In this document: positions 13,252 through 23,800 of the stretch, in pieces
How positions within the stretch are numbered: the stretch's first letter is position 1
Layout: every line of letters starts with the position of its first letter
Source of the DNA: Sipunculus nudus
Taxonomy: Eukaryota; Annelida; Sipuncula; Golfingiida; Sipunculidae
Length of the DNA stretch: 64,000 bases
Assembly (NCBI GenBank): GCA_026874595.1
Contig: CM049306.1
Location: 5,346,019-5,410,018, forward strand
Direction: 5' to 3'
Program-made: the position numbers and the translations under genes
The notes under the pieces: model-generated
What the model saw: the letters and a program-made list of their open reading frames with translations, nothing else
The model's database searches: none
Told to the model about the DNA's origin: nothing

Positions 13252-13850
13252 CAAGTAAAAAAATCAGTGGATCCCTTCCATCATAAATCCATTAAAAAAC
13301 CTTTTACTGTAGACAATTCATAGATACCCCCTAGTGGCAACTCGACTATGAAGCAGATGCTTGCATAACACTTTGAGTCAGACGTTCTGAGAAAACAACT
13401 CGCTAAACCAGTATGTATGCCCATTTGGATTTTTTATTCTGTTAAAAAAAATCGGATGAGGCTATTATTCTTACGAGACCAAAGCACATTTCTATCATTT
13501 ATGTTAATTGTACCATGTTGGTTCCATCTGAAATTTGTGAGCTTTCGTAACTTAAAATGCTTATACATAAACATGATAGATTCGATTGTTAAAGAGTAAA
13601 GATGGAACAGCACAGTGTTACCCCTCATGCAGTTTGGTCTGAAGCTATGGTTTACAAGGCATTAAACAGAGATGCTTTCATCAGTTCTTCAGTGTTTTTA
13701 TTTCATTGAATGTTATTTTATAAATCATAATCAGTTTCCCCCAATTTTTTAATCGAAATTATGTTTAAACAGAAAGATATGTATATTTTAATTAAATTAA
13801 ATCAAAACAAACAAACTTATACAGTGAAATAACTATACTCTCGAACGAAT
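13252..13850. other. Unassigned DNA upstream of the PLE remnant
   Basis: No reverse transcriptase motif is recognised in any frame here, so the element downstream appears 5'-truncated. Opposed 60-64 codon frames at 13417-13628 are AT-driven. Confidence 0.45.
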
Positions 13851-14289
13851 ATGTATGATATATATACATATTTACATGTAGAAACCCGAAAGAATGTCCA
13901 ATGCCTTACTCAAAGCATAATTTACCAGGCAACAGTTACCAGAGAAGACAACAAACAAGTGGAAACATATATCGGACTGACAGAAAACGCATTTAAAACG
14001 ATATACTATGGACACATCAGCAGATTCAGGAATGAAAAATACAGAAATAGCACAACACTAAGCCAGTACGTGTGGACTCTGAAGGAAAAAAAACATACCC
14101 TATTCGGTCAAATGGAAAATCATGGCTAAATGCAGAGCTTATTCCAACACGTCCAAAAAATGTAATTTATGCACCACCGAGAAATACTACATAATTTGCC
14201 GACCTGATCTAAGTTCTCTAAACAATAGGAACGAGCTGACAATGTCATGCAGACATAGAATTAAATACCTCCTTTGTAACCTTAAATAA
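13851..14289 (+). pseudogene. Penelope-like element GIY-YIG endonuclease fragment, frameshifted
   Basis: This is the carboxy-terminal part of a retroelement protein of Penelope-like type, in which a GIY-YIG endonuclease follows the reverse transcriptase. The first frame (13851-14129) shows CLTQSIIYQATV, the GIY-equivalent strand, then TYIGLTENAFKT, the YIG strand and its turn. After these come SRFRNEK and LSQYVWTLKEK, all in the order and spacing I recall for PLE proteins. A run of eight A at 14086-14093 shifts the frame by one base. The second frame continues to TAA at 14287 and holds KKCNLCTTEKYYIICRPDL, NNRNEL and CRHRIKYLL, the Cys/His-bearing tail of the family. The Arg expected after FKT appears as Ile (KTIYYGH), which would impair catalysis. 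The initiating ATG is probably fortuitous. The reverse transcriptase is missing upstream. The family call is from motif recall; the frameshift could also be a homopolymer sequencing error. Confidence 0.82.
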
Positions 14290-14594
14290 TTTTAAGCCGA
14301 TAATAATAAAGTTAAATATGCAGTCTCAAGGTCCCAGCCAATGTGTGCAGGAACAACCAACTGGACTACTAACCACTGATCCCCTGACCGAACCAACACC
14401 TGGGGTCTTGATTAACTTTAAGCAATCAACAAATCCTCGAGCGCTTCATTATAGTCCTAATACAGTACAATAAGCCAGGCATCCAGTAACCCCTATTCAC
14501 CAACATAACAAAAACTTTTAAATACACGCCTCACCGAACCTAGTAACCCCAGATTAATCCTACCTATCATGACAAAAAGTTCACCCAGACATCA
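14290..14594 (+). mobile_element. PLE LTR-like (pLTR) 3' tail
   Basis: About 300 bp without an open frame separate the PLE stop codon from the hammerhead ribozyme at 14595. Known PLEs end in an LTR-like repeat carrying such ribozymes, so this is inferred to be that tail. The element seems to end near 14690, where a TA microsatellite begins. Confidence 0.6.
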
Positions 14595-14658
14595 GTTTGT
14601 ACCTGAAGAGTGAGCCGGCTTGAATGCTGCTCTCACGAAACAGATCTGTCGCACAAAC
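14595..14658 (+). ncRNA. Type I hammerhead ribozyme, PLE-associated
   Basis: All conserved core blocks are present in order. CTGAAGA (14603-14609) fits CUGANGA. Stem II is GTGAG 14610-14614 with CTCAC 14632-14636, extended by a second 4-bp helix 16-19/26-29 (last two digits) and a TTGAAT loop. GAAA is at 14637-14640. Stem III is the short ACA/TGT helix (14640-14642 with 14647-14649, loop GATC), and C17 is at 14650. Stem I pairs GTTTGTAC 14595-14602 with GCACAAAC 14651-14658, eight positions with one A/C mismatch at the second pair. Predicted cleavage is between 14650 and 14651. A very short stem III is typical of hammerheads in Penelope-like elements, matching the endonuclease remnant 300 bp upstream. 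Activity is inferred; the stem I mismatch may weaken it. Confidence 0.85.
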
Positions 14659-14686
14659 GGATGAAGTCAAACTAACCGTACTTTAA

Positions 14687-14691
<5 letters not shown>

Positions 14692-14723
<32 letters not shown>
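14692..14723. repeat. TA microsatellite at the PLE end
   Basis: An uninterrupted TA run of about 32 bp, roughly 33 bp beyond the hammerhead. It may mark the 3' junction of the PLE. Confidence 0.9.
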
Positions 14724-14725
<2 letters not shown>

Positions 14726-15974
14726 TAATAAGTAAAACGAACCTTCCCACTCAAACATCAGCCTCTGGACATGGAGACAAAGTTTGCAACTAATGATTCC
14801 ACCACAAAGGTATCAAAAGCATTGCTTTTATATCTGATGGACATGAAATAGACACAATGGTATACGGTATACCTGATCGTTAAATAACTCTGCTGTGTCG
14901 AATGGCACGGGGCAGACGGGTCACAGGAATAGCGGCAACATTTCTAGGCCTTCGATGAAAGCAACATAGAGTTATAATGAAACTGAATACATGTGACATT
15001 TAAAGTTTCAATCTGAAACTGACTGTAGATATGCCTATATGTGAAAGGCGTCTAAACTGTGTTATAGTGGACTAACGCTGTTCTAGATCAGTGTTAATAA
15101 TTGCTCCCTGAACTGGATAAATAATGCTACCGTATATGGACAAATCACGTATTACCTGTTGTCTGTAATTATTGAAGACAGAACGTTAGACCGCTAGTCG
15201 GCTGTTCTGTCAGGTGGTATACCTCCTCCTCGCTACTCTGTAATTGCCAGCGTTGGATATTCAGTATTAGTTCTTTAAGACCCTCGATATATGTACTCCT
15301 GTATGATGACATGCAGACTCAAAAAGGTTGGTTCAGATAGCTATTTATGGACGGGGCATAATCGATAAAGAATATATATTTATATATGTGTGTGTGTATC
15401 TCACTTATGTATAAACATATGTATATTTATAATTATGGGAATCAGAAAACTGCCGTTTGGCAGCACATAAGTATAAAATGGACGAAAATGTATGTATGTA
15501 GATAATAAAATATTTTTTATATTTTCTCGCATAAAAATACCTGTTCTGATGCTCATACTGTTTTCTGACCTTTATACCATGAGCCGGCGGGTCTTGTATC
15601 ACAAACCGAGTATAAATAAATAATTTAAACGGATAAGTCGCACAACAAAAACAGTACCCGAAGACGCGCAACAGCTGCCGTTATAAGACAAGTAAGATAA
15701 TAACCTAAAGACCGTGAAAGGGTGAAGCTTACTCTCCCGAGAATTGAATGTAATCCGGTTATAAATGTAATTATTAACTCGCCTCTTTCGCGGATTTACC
15801 CTTAACATTTTCTGAACACCTAGAGTCAAACTGTTTTATACTGACTGCTCGCGACAGTTTCTCTGTATTTAGATTGGATTCCCTTAAAGACTGCAGTATC
15901 TAGACATGTAACATATTTCTGTCATAATGTAAGAGGAGCCTGTTTTTATGACGGGACGTATTATGGTAAACTTA
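14724..15974. other. Unassigned DNA
   Basis: No gene is recognised. A short TG run lies at 15386-15398. Minus-strand frames of 88 and 76 codons at 15405-15829 have no recognisable domain. Confidence 0.45.
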
Positions 15975-16080
15975 GGGTCCGTCCGTCTGTCGGTTCGTCC
16001 ATCCGAGTGTTAACTTTGTGTCGACGCGATAACTAACCTGGGTTTGATGGATTGTTGACGGAACTCTAAATACTCACCTC
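15975..16080 (+). repeat. Dispersed repeat fragment with GTCCGTCC start
   Basis: GGTCCGTCCGTCTGTCGG followed by a GTCGACGCGATAACTAACCT block resembles the 5' part of CCGT-rich dispersed repeats common in marine invertebrates. Limits are uncertain and the family is named from memory only. Confidence 0.4.
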
Positions 16081-16356
16081 TAGATGAGTAGAATAAAGGC
16101 TCCACATTTGCGCCTAGTACTAGTACAGTCTATATGGTTAAAACCTGCGCTGCATGAATTTATAGAGAGACACAGCTGGTTCTGTTTAAAAGCAAAACAT
16201 GAAGCGCCCCTAGGGGACTTGTCTCGGATACCGCCATGTCGGCGCTTGAAACTATCTATAGCTTTTATCACGAAAACTGGTGCTGTGGAAAAATGAGGAG
16301 GGATTCTGCACCATCAGACCCACCCTTTTAGTACATATTTAGTCATAGTACAAATT

Positions 16357-16976
16357 AACTCGGACTTGGACTCGAGTGGCCTGGACTCGGACTTGGACTC
16401 GAGTGGCCTGGACTCGGACTTGGACTCGAGTGGCCTGGACTCGGACTTGGACTCGAGTGGCCTGGACTCGAACTTGCACTCGAGTGGCCTGGACTCGGAC
16501 TTGCACTCGAGTGACCTGGACTCGGACTTGCACTCGGGTGGCCTGGACTCGGACTTGGACTCGAGTGGCCTGGACTCGGACTTGCACTCGAGTGGCCTGG
16601 ACTCGGACTTGCACTCGAGTGGCCTGGACACGGACTTGGACTCGAGTGGCCTGGATTCGGACTTGCACTCGAGTGGCCTGGACTCGGACTTGCACTTGAG
16701 TGGCTTGGACACGGACTTGCACTCGAGTGGCCTGGACTCGGACTTGGACTCGAGTGGGCTAGATTCGGACTTGGACTCGAGCGGCCTGGACTCGGACTTG
16801 AGTGGCCTGGACACGGACTTGCACTCGAGTGGCCTGGACTCGGACTTGCACTCGAGTGGCTTTGACTCGGACTTGCACTCGAGTGGTCTGGACTCGGACC
16901 TGGACTCGAGTGGCCTGGACTCGGACTTGGACTCGAGTGGCCTGGACACGGACTTGGACTCGGGTGGTGTGGACTC
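16357..16976. repeat. 27-bp minisatellite, about 23 units, open on both strands
   Basis: The unit is GGACTTGGACTCGAGTGG with CCTGGACTC, period 27 bp. All units are in phase except one near 16800 that lacks 6 bp, so every frame stays open. The plus strand reads an Asp/Ser/Leu nonapeptide (LDSDLDSSG). The minus strand, with an ATG at 17072, reads KSESRPLES in a 252-codon frame. The plus frame has no ATG before the array. The repeat core GACTCGGACTTG is the reverse complement of the core of the 36.56-39.14 kb array. Because frames on both strands stay open, length in threes is a property of the unit and not proof of coding. An acidic secreted protein cannot be ruled out. Confidence 0.92.
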
Positions 16977-19186
16977 GCCTACATCACTGACACACACACC
17001 GTGTATACCGTTGTCTCCAGCTGTTCTGTGGTTACATCGACCAGAGTCCGGACAGCGGCCATCCTTTGACATATTTAATCCTATTAAAGATTTGAAAAGA
17101 TTAACATTTCAACATCAAGGTTAATTTACACAGCAGAGATGACCTGGGTCGTATTTGAGTCCATGAAATAATTCACGGAGGAAGTGGTTATCATTGTTAT
17201 ACTTCAGAAGAAAAAAGTGATTCAAAGAGGCCGCTCACCACAGGGAATAAATCAAACATATGTTCAAACAAACCCAAATGACAGATATATATTCTGCAAG
17301 TACTGCAAAACATGAAAGGCCTTCATAGAGAAAAAGCAATACTTGACCAAAGAAAATCAATTTAGGCCACTCTGTGAAATAAAATTAGTCCATAAGAATA
17401 AGATTAGTTGGTTTTAAAAAGTTATGTAGGATTTGTTAGCTTCTGCTAAGAACAAAAAATCAAAAGATGTAAGAATAACATTACCGGTAGCTGATGCATT
17501 TGACTTTTTTCCGTGGACGCATGCGCTCTGTCAGGAGAGAACGATATTTTGGACGTCCCTTCACCTTGGCATGGACTGCTACTTGTACCAATAGAAACGC
17601 CACCGATGAACAGAGTACCTCTCGAGTACCTGTGAATTCCGCCATTCTAGGTCGAGAGTTTCAAGGGACAACTTAAAAAACAGCTCATGTCGAAATTTAA
17701 TGACGTTCCGTTTGCACAGACCATTCGTCAGAACCTCCAGAGAACCTGGTTTGACAGGAACGCAAGTGCTCGGGGAATTAAGAAACGTTCTACCAACACA
17801 AACACTCACCACCCGTGGACGAGAGCCATGCACCTTCAGACTATTTAAACACACCTGGTGCTTTTTTTACCTCAGACGAGGAGGTGATGTTTTTACCCGT
17901 GTCCATTTTGTATCAGAATTACAATGTTTGACATATATCCACGAAAGACTGGCTTCGGTATAAGCAATCTTTCTACTTTTAAAGAACTAAGACTGTTTAT
18001 TTTCATTTCTCCCATATTCACAACTTTTGTATTATAGTGGTTTTGAACTTAATGGCATATTCTAGCAGTGAGATGATGGCCATTTTTTCTATTTAGATGG
18101 ACTCATATAAAACCTCAAAAAAATATATCTGCTCATAGAAGATACTTGAATATAAACCCTGGTGTTTGCTTGATTCCTCTAGTTGATTTAGCCAGCATTT
18201 CTTAGATTTATGCAGACTTCTGCTGTGTTTTTTTTTTACCAGCCAGCCTTGACTATTATACAATGTTGAGTTGCTAATTATCTAATCAAATTAAAGGACG
18301 ACAAAGACTTTCCACATTATGAGAAAAATGCGAGACTTATTTGAGTCCAAAAAAATGAAGGGAAATCCACGGAACCAAACAGTTATCGGGTAATTCTATG
18401 ACTTTGCTAGATTAAACAATTTTTAGGAAGCACATGAAATGTCATATAATTACGGACAACTACACATAAATACAGAGGAACTAGATTTTCAGACTGACAA
18501 GTCAAGTCTCCCTTTGTAGGACGGCAAGGCGTATAGGGTTGATGAGTTTGTTTCTATAGATATTTGGGTAAATTTGTTTTGTGAATGGACCCGCTTATTA
18601 CACTCTATGAAACAAACCAGCGAGTTTAAATTTCTTTCTTTTTTTCTCATTCTTCTTCCATCTTCTGTTTGCCCCAGATCTACATATTGATTTCGAAAGC
18701 TGGGCACAATATTAGTCCAAAAAAGTTACAGATTAGATTTGCACCTTTATTTTATTAATTTTTGAGCTTGATTTTTTTTTCAAAGGCCGTACATTCAGTT
18801 GCGGGCCTTAGGCCGGGGGGGGGGGGGGGGGGTGGGGCTGTTCCAGTGATCCCTTGACGATTACTTGCATCTAGTTTCTTTTATTGTTCAATGATGTTCC
18901 AGGATATGCTAATATCACAGATGTGAAAGTTACGATATTAAAGGACAAATGGCCTTATGGCTGCGTAAGAGTAGATTGATCACACAAAATCACTTACAAT
19001 ACAAAAAGATTCCAGTCAACAAAAACACCAAACATACTACACATTGACAGAGTTGAACATGCCGCATTCAGACGAAGCAAAGTTCTCCCACAGAAAGTGT
19101 TACAAACAACGTGTCATGCGTTCATGACGCCAACTATCGACAGTATGGATTATCTCTAAGGTCTTTTCATTCATATAGTCAGGTGG
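16977..19186. other. Unassigned DNA with a poly-G tract
   Basis: No gene is recognised. A poly-G run of about 17 starts near 18815. A 91-codon minus frame at 17579-17854 and overlapping plus frames at 17494-17963 sit in a somewhat GC-richer patch but match no family I know and show no clear splice context. Confidence 0.4.
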
Positions 19187-19331
19187 TCCGGACCCCCTCC
19201 TTTTTGGCCGCAACACCCTTTTTATCAGGGATAAAAACCATTTTTCCGGCTTGGACCCCCACATTTCTGGATCTCAGGATCATTTTTATGTTTTCTAATG
19301 AGACAAAAAATCCTGGATCCGCCCTTTAAAG
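19187..19331 (-). mobile_element. hAT-MITE-like fragment, minus orientation
   Basis: GGTCCGGACCCCCTCC at the left and AATCCTGGATCCGCCC at the right are reverse complements of the GGGGCGGATCC-AGGATT start and GGGTCC end seen at 29335 and 53066. The family is non-coding and its ends begin CAGGGGCGGATC. A 61-codon minus frame over it is incidental. Confidence 0.55.
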
Positions 19332-19426
19332 CTGTGCCAGTTGCCATGACACTTTCCTTGCCAATATTTGTGGTGCCCATTATCGGGTGCAGAGAATTGT
19401 TAGGAGGCACCGCGACAACAATATGG

Positions 19427-19932
19427 CCCTACACAATATAGTGACCTCCAAGTATAAACGAAAGCCCTATACAATATAGTGACCTTAAAGAATAAACGCA
19501 AGCCCTATACAATATAGTGACCTACAAGTATAAACGCAAGCCCTACACAATATAGTGACCTTCAAGAATAAACGCAAGCCCTACACAATATAGTGACCTC
19601 CAAGTATAAACGCAAGCCCTACACAATATAGTGACCTTCAAGAATAAACGCAAGCCCTACACAATATAGTGACCTTCAAGAATAAACGCAAGCACTTTAC
19701 AATAAAGTGACCTTCAAGAATAAACGCAAGCCCTATACAATATAGTGACCTTCAAGATTAAACGCAAGCACTACACAATATAGTGACCTTTAAAAATAAA
19801 CGCAAGCCCTACACTGTAAAGTGACCTCTAAGAATAAACGCAAGCACTACACAATATATTGAATTCAAGAATAAACACAAGCCCTACACAATATAGTGAC
19901 CCCCCTTAGAATAAACGCAAACCCTACACAAT
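19427..19932. repeat. 38-bp tandem repeat, 13 units
   Basis: The unit begins CCCTACACAATATAGTGACC and continues TTCAAGAATAAACGCAAG. Units repeat every 38 bp with few changes; one near 19855 is degenerate (ATATATTGAATTC). A further block of the same repeat lies at 21053-21173. The period is not a multiple of three and no frame crosses it. Confidence 0.93.
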
Positions 19933-21052
19933 CACTGAAACATTGTAATTGTAAAAACTACTTAATTGAAATAACTGTTAAACATATTTACACCTCAATT
20001 TACATAAAAGTTCCGCCTATCTGATAATGATTTAACAAAGGATATGTTTAAAAAATATCAACACCAAACACAATTTAAACAACATAGTTACTTAATCTCA
20101 CACATACGACAAATATAATTTGAACATTTAAACACATATACTCTCGAAGCAAAGCGGCATGGAAAATTGGTGGTATATAGAATAAAGGACTGGGAGTTTG
20201 GAAAAAAGGAACTAAACCTTTGTTTGGATTTAATCATTTGTGTAACACAATTTCCTTTTACATGACTAAATATATAATAATTCCTTTGGGTTGGTTTCAC
20301 TCCACTCCCACCCCTTACAAATCAATCCTTTCAATATTCTCCCTTATTTTGTTACTTTTCCACCACATCCAAACCTATAATTTACTAGGACCGCAGTATT
20401 TAAAACTATACAATTTTCATTCCTTAAACCCAATTTGTTCAAACCTTGTACAGATCCAATATTCTGCCAAGAGATGCTGAATTTCATCTTCATCAGCTAG
20501 GTCTGTGGCAGCTGCGCTTTTCACAGCTATCACAGACTTGGTAGTATGACGATTCTTAAAATTTGTTAGTATTCCTTTCGGCAAACTTTTTTATGCAAAT
20601 ATTCCTTCCATCCCCTACATTCACCTGTCCATTAACTATCCTGACAATATGCAATAATACAAGAATATGCTCTTTAAAGTAGGAACTTCGCCTTGCCGAA
20701 ATATGTTTAATTGCCCAAATTACATGAAAATTAAATGGCTGCATTCCCTGAACACTTTAGATTATATTGTAAATGCAAATAAACTGACCATAACGTAAGC
20801 CTGACTTAACCTATTTATGTACATTCAATAGCTATCAATAACATGGGAGAGGGAGTACTTCCATTCGGAAAGGTATGGGTGTAATGTAGCCTAAGGTCTG
20901 ACCGTCCATTGACCAAGAAGCGTTTCCAGTCAATTGTATTGCGTGGGTCCTCTTGAAAAAAGGATCGGGGTTACTGTGAGAGAATAAGGAGAGGAGTCAG
21001 CTTGAGATAAAAATTATCTCTGGTAACATCCAAGGTGAAATGCCCCCCTAGA
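19933..21052. other. DNA between two blocks of the 38-bp repeat
   Basis: Most is unassigned. On the minus strand, 20744-20556 reads 63 codons from ATG, and after a one-base shift the frame continues open down to about 20417 (with KSVIAVKSAAATDLADEDE). The two parts together look more protein-like than their surroundings, but the protein is not recognised. It may be a decayed transposon gene. Confidence 0.3.
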
Positions 21053-21173
21053 ATAGCAACCCCTACACAATATAAAGTGACCCCCCTTAGAATAAACGCA
21101 ACCCCTACACAGTATAGTGACCTCCTTAAAATAAACGCTTCCCCTACACAATATAGTGACCTCCTGTGGTCAT
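21053..21173. repeat. 38-bp tandem repeat, detached block of 3 units
   Basis: Three units (CCCTACACAATATA-AGTGACC, CTTAGAATAAACGC) of the repeat at 19427-19932 reappear here after 1.1 kb of unrelated DNA. They carry small indels not seen in the main block. Confidence 0.85.
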
Positions 21174-21473
21174 AAGTTGGTTTACTTATAGTTATTAAAC
21201 GTAAACATAATCGTTCTCTATAGGGTACATATATGAAATTTTACAATGCTAAATGTATTGGTCAAAACAGTATTGAACATTATTAAAAATGATTAAATGC
21301 CGCATTAGGCTTAATCGATTCCGTGGTCATATTAACTGCTGATTCTTGTATAATACCAGATAACCTGATCTGATCAGATTTTATGTTTCTAGATCTCTGG
21401 CAATATAACTGATTTTCAAAAGCTGAAATTTAGGCACAATATTAATAGTCCTAGGTCACAAACTATACTCATA

Positions 21474-22414
21474 CAAGGGACCCAGGGGTCATGACGCTCG
21501 GCTGAGTAGGAAGACATTCACAAAAAGAATTTATATCATCTGAATGCCAAATTTGTAAGTGGTATCCGAAATCAACTGAAGCATATTCAGAGGATATGGG
21601 TGACAGAGACCTAATTTTTGGTTTCCAAGAAGATTTTTCACGGACCTCCTTCGATGTCAAGTAAGAAGATTCGTGGTAACAATTTGTGCCCTGTTAACGG
21701 GCGATTACATCTTTGAAGGTCTCAAAAATAAAATTTACAAAAAATGTCTGCAGGGGTGATGAAACTATCCATGATGAATGTGCATGCAAAGAATCATGGT
21801 GATGAATGCAGGAGTTCTTCAGAAACTGGAGGTTTTATATCAAATTTTTAATCATACTGAGGGGTACTCACAAGCCCCATAGCTCGGAGGATATGGGTAA
21901 CAGAGACCTATTTCAACTTTCCAACTTTCAGCTTTTTCATGGACCTCCCTGGATGTTAAGTTAGAAGATTCCAGGTCCAATGGTTACGATTTGTGCCCTG
22001 TTAACGGACGACCGCACTATTGAAGGTCTAAAAATTGAAAAAAAAATGCATAAAAATTATTTAAAAAAATCCAGGTGGCGCCACCAATCTTCAGGAAGTG
22101 ATGAAACACTCCATGATGAATATACATGCAAAGAATCATGGTGATTAATGCATTAGTTGTTCAGATAAGGGAGCTTTGTATCCAAGTTTCAACTATTCGG
22201 GGGGGGGGGGGGGTACTTCTGAGCCCCATAGCTCTAAGGATATGAGCAACAGAGACCTAATTTCAGGTTTCCTTAGAGATTTTTATGAACCTCCCTAGTT
22301 GTCAAGTAGTTAGAAGATTCCAGGTCCAAAGGTTACGATTTGTGCCTAGTAAACAGACGGACGCCGGACAAAGGTGATTGCTATAGCTCAAATGACTTTC
22401 AGTCAGCTGAGCTA
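21474..22414 (-). mobile_element. Hairpin-ended non-autonomous element, minus strand
   Basis: Read on the minus strand, the element starts with a 31-nt hairpin at 22414-22384 (arms TAGCTCAGCTGACT and AGTCATTTGAGCTA, two mismatches, 3-nt loop). It continues through a TTTGTCCGGCGTCCGTC-type block and ends with CGTCATGACCCCTGGGTCCC-TTG at 21474. The end contains a small stem, GACCC-CT-GGGTC. The plus copy at 51108-52945 has the same two ends. Inside are three diverged units marked by GGATATGGGTAACAGAGACC at 21591, 21888 and 22237 (periods 297 and 349 bp). No protein is encoded; short frames over it are incidental. I know this end structure as an abundant molluscan repeat but cannot assign a class securely. 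Confidence 0.8.
22201..22213. repeat. Poly-G tract inside the element
   Basis: About 15 G in a row, preceding the third internal unit. It is one of more than a dozen such tracts in the window. Confidence 0.9.
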
Positions 22415-22863
22415 ATAATTGCACAAATATTGGTGCTAATAATTATTAGTTGCAACTATAATGAGTATATTTGTACTACTCCCCCCCCCCCCAGAAAATG
22501 TATAATTCGGTACCAAGATTATAAGCTGAAGTGGCAAACAAGCTGAGATATTGACACATATATTTTTATGGAGGTGATCTTGGAATGCAATATGGCCACT
22601 TTGATTTATCATGAGAGAAAGGCTCTCACTAAAAATGTGAAGTTTAAGTCAATGCATAATTAACAAATAGAAAAATAGCATATCCATTAAATGGTTTCTA
22701 CTTTAATCTGGACCTAACTACCTGACTAATAAAAAAGTAGAAAATTATAACTTTTATTTCTAGTAAATGCTTGAATTTTATTTAATTAATATTTTTTTAT
22801 AACTTGATAGGACAATTGTATTCCGTGCTATGAAAATGCAAGTTAAGACACCAAGAAAGCTTT

Positions 22864-22890
22864 AATAGTAATAATAATAATAAATATAAT

Positions 22891-22972
<82 letters not shown>

Positions 22973-22973
22973 T
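22864..22973. repeat. AAT microsatellite
   Basis: About 110 bp of (AAT)n with a few interruptions (AAATATAATT and one extra A). Confidence 0.95.
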
Positions 22974-23049
22974 GATAACTGATATGTAAAATTATTCCTT
23001 GGTTTATAATGCTGCAATAATATATTCTCTTTAAGGCACACAGGTTACG

Positions 23050-23300
23050 GCCTCTGCCAGAAGGGTATGCCTTTATTCCCGGTCTTTGTGTTCAGAACAT
23101 AACTCCCATTCATTATCGGAATCATATGAAATTTTCAGGGCGTTTCGTGAATGGGCCAATAATGATACGATTAGATTTTAGTGCGGACCCGGAAAATGAT
23201 CAGGAACCAGGAACGTCATTAAAGTATACTATTAAATGTAGAGTCACTTATACACGAATGAACCTGGCAATATGGGCCAAATAAGTGAATGGCAAGGCTT
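23050..23300 (+). repeat. Dispersed repeat, copy 1 (ATGGGCCAA family)
   Basis: Blocks in order: CCTCTGCCAGAAGGG, GAATGGGCCAATAATGATACGATTAGATTTTAGTGCGGA (given only as its start and type), ATACACGAATGAACCT-GGCA and ATATGGGCCAAATAAGTGAATG. The same order occurs at 36040-36345 (plus) and, inverted, at 44975-45125. This kind of repeat is familiar from marine invertebrate genomes. It is non-coding; a 142-codon minus frame at 23244-23672 partly overlaps it and is therefore doubtful. Confidence 0.6.
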
Positions 23301-23549
23301 GGATTCCATAGAATGCAGATTTGTGGTCAGAAGTAGGTACCATTTGATTTGACAGAGTGGCGGCAGTTCGCACCTGTTACTCCCGCTCAAACAAATAAGT
23401 AATATTATACAGGCGACGAGGTGACACCTGAGGCCATGGTCGACTTTAGATATTAATGTTAGAAAATACCATGACTTGTCTGCTGAACTTTCTTCTTTGT
23501 CCGGTTTTATCCCAAAGTCTGGAGTTTCAAGGTTCACGAAGGGCGCCAA

Positions 23550-23800
23550 CGTTGAGGCCCCAGTCACACATGCACTTACGACCGGTTTACGAAAGGTTAC
23601 GAGCACTTGCGATTTGAAAATCGAAGGTAGTCTTTGAAGACTCCTACGACAAGTCCTTACCACTCGCAACAAGTCGTAGGTTGTCCTTAGCAGTCGTAAG
23701 AACTCCTAACTAGTCGTGAGTGGACTTATCGGCAGTAGTCTTGGAGGGATCGGTGGCACTCTAAAGTGGTCGTACGAATAGTTTAAGTGGTTGTAGGCAG
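23550..23800. repeat. Palindrome-rich repeat, MITE-like
   Basis: Several short inverted repeats are nested: AGTCTTTGAAGACT (perfect, near 23630), ATTTGAAAAT flanked by GCG/CGA, and CCTACGAC...GTCGTAGG. TACGACC, AGTCGTAAG and AGTCGTGAG recur in both orientations. The pattern fits a fold-back or MITE element, but no clear ends are seen. Confidence 0.4.

Noticed and set aside
19427-19932. CRISPR-like array from the regular 38-bp repeat
   Set aside because: The repeats are contiguous with no unique spacers, and the genome is eukaryotic.
23244-23672. 142-codon minus frame, the longest outside arrays
   Set aside because: It overlaps a dispersed repeat and a palindrome-rich element on the other strand, has no domain I recognise and no splice context.
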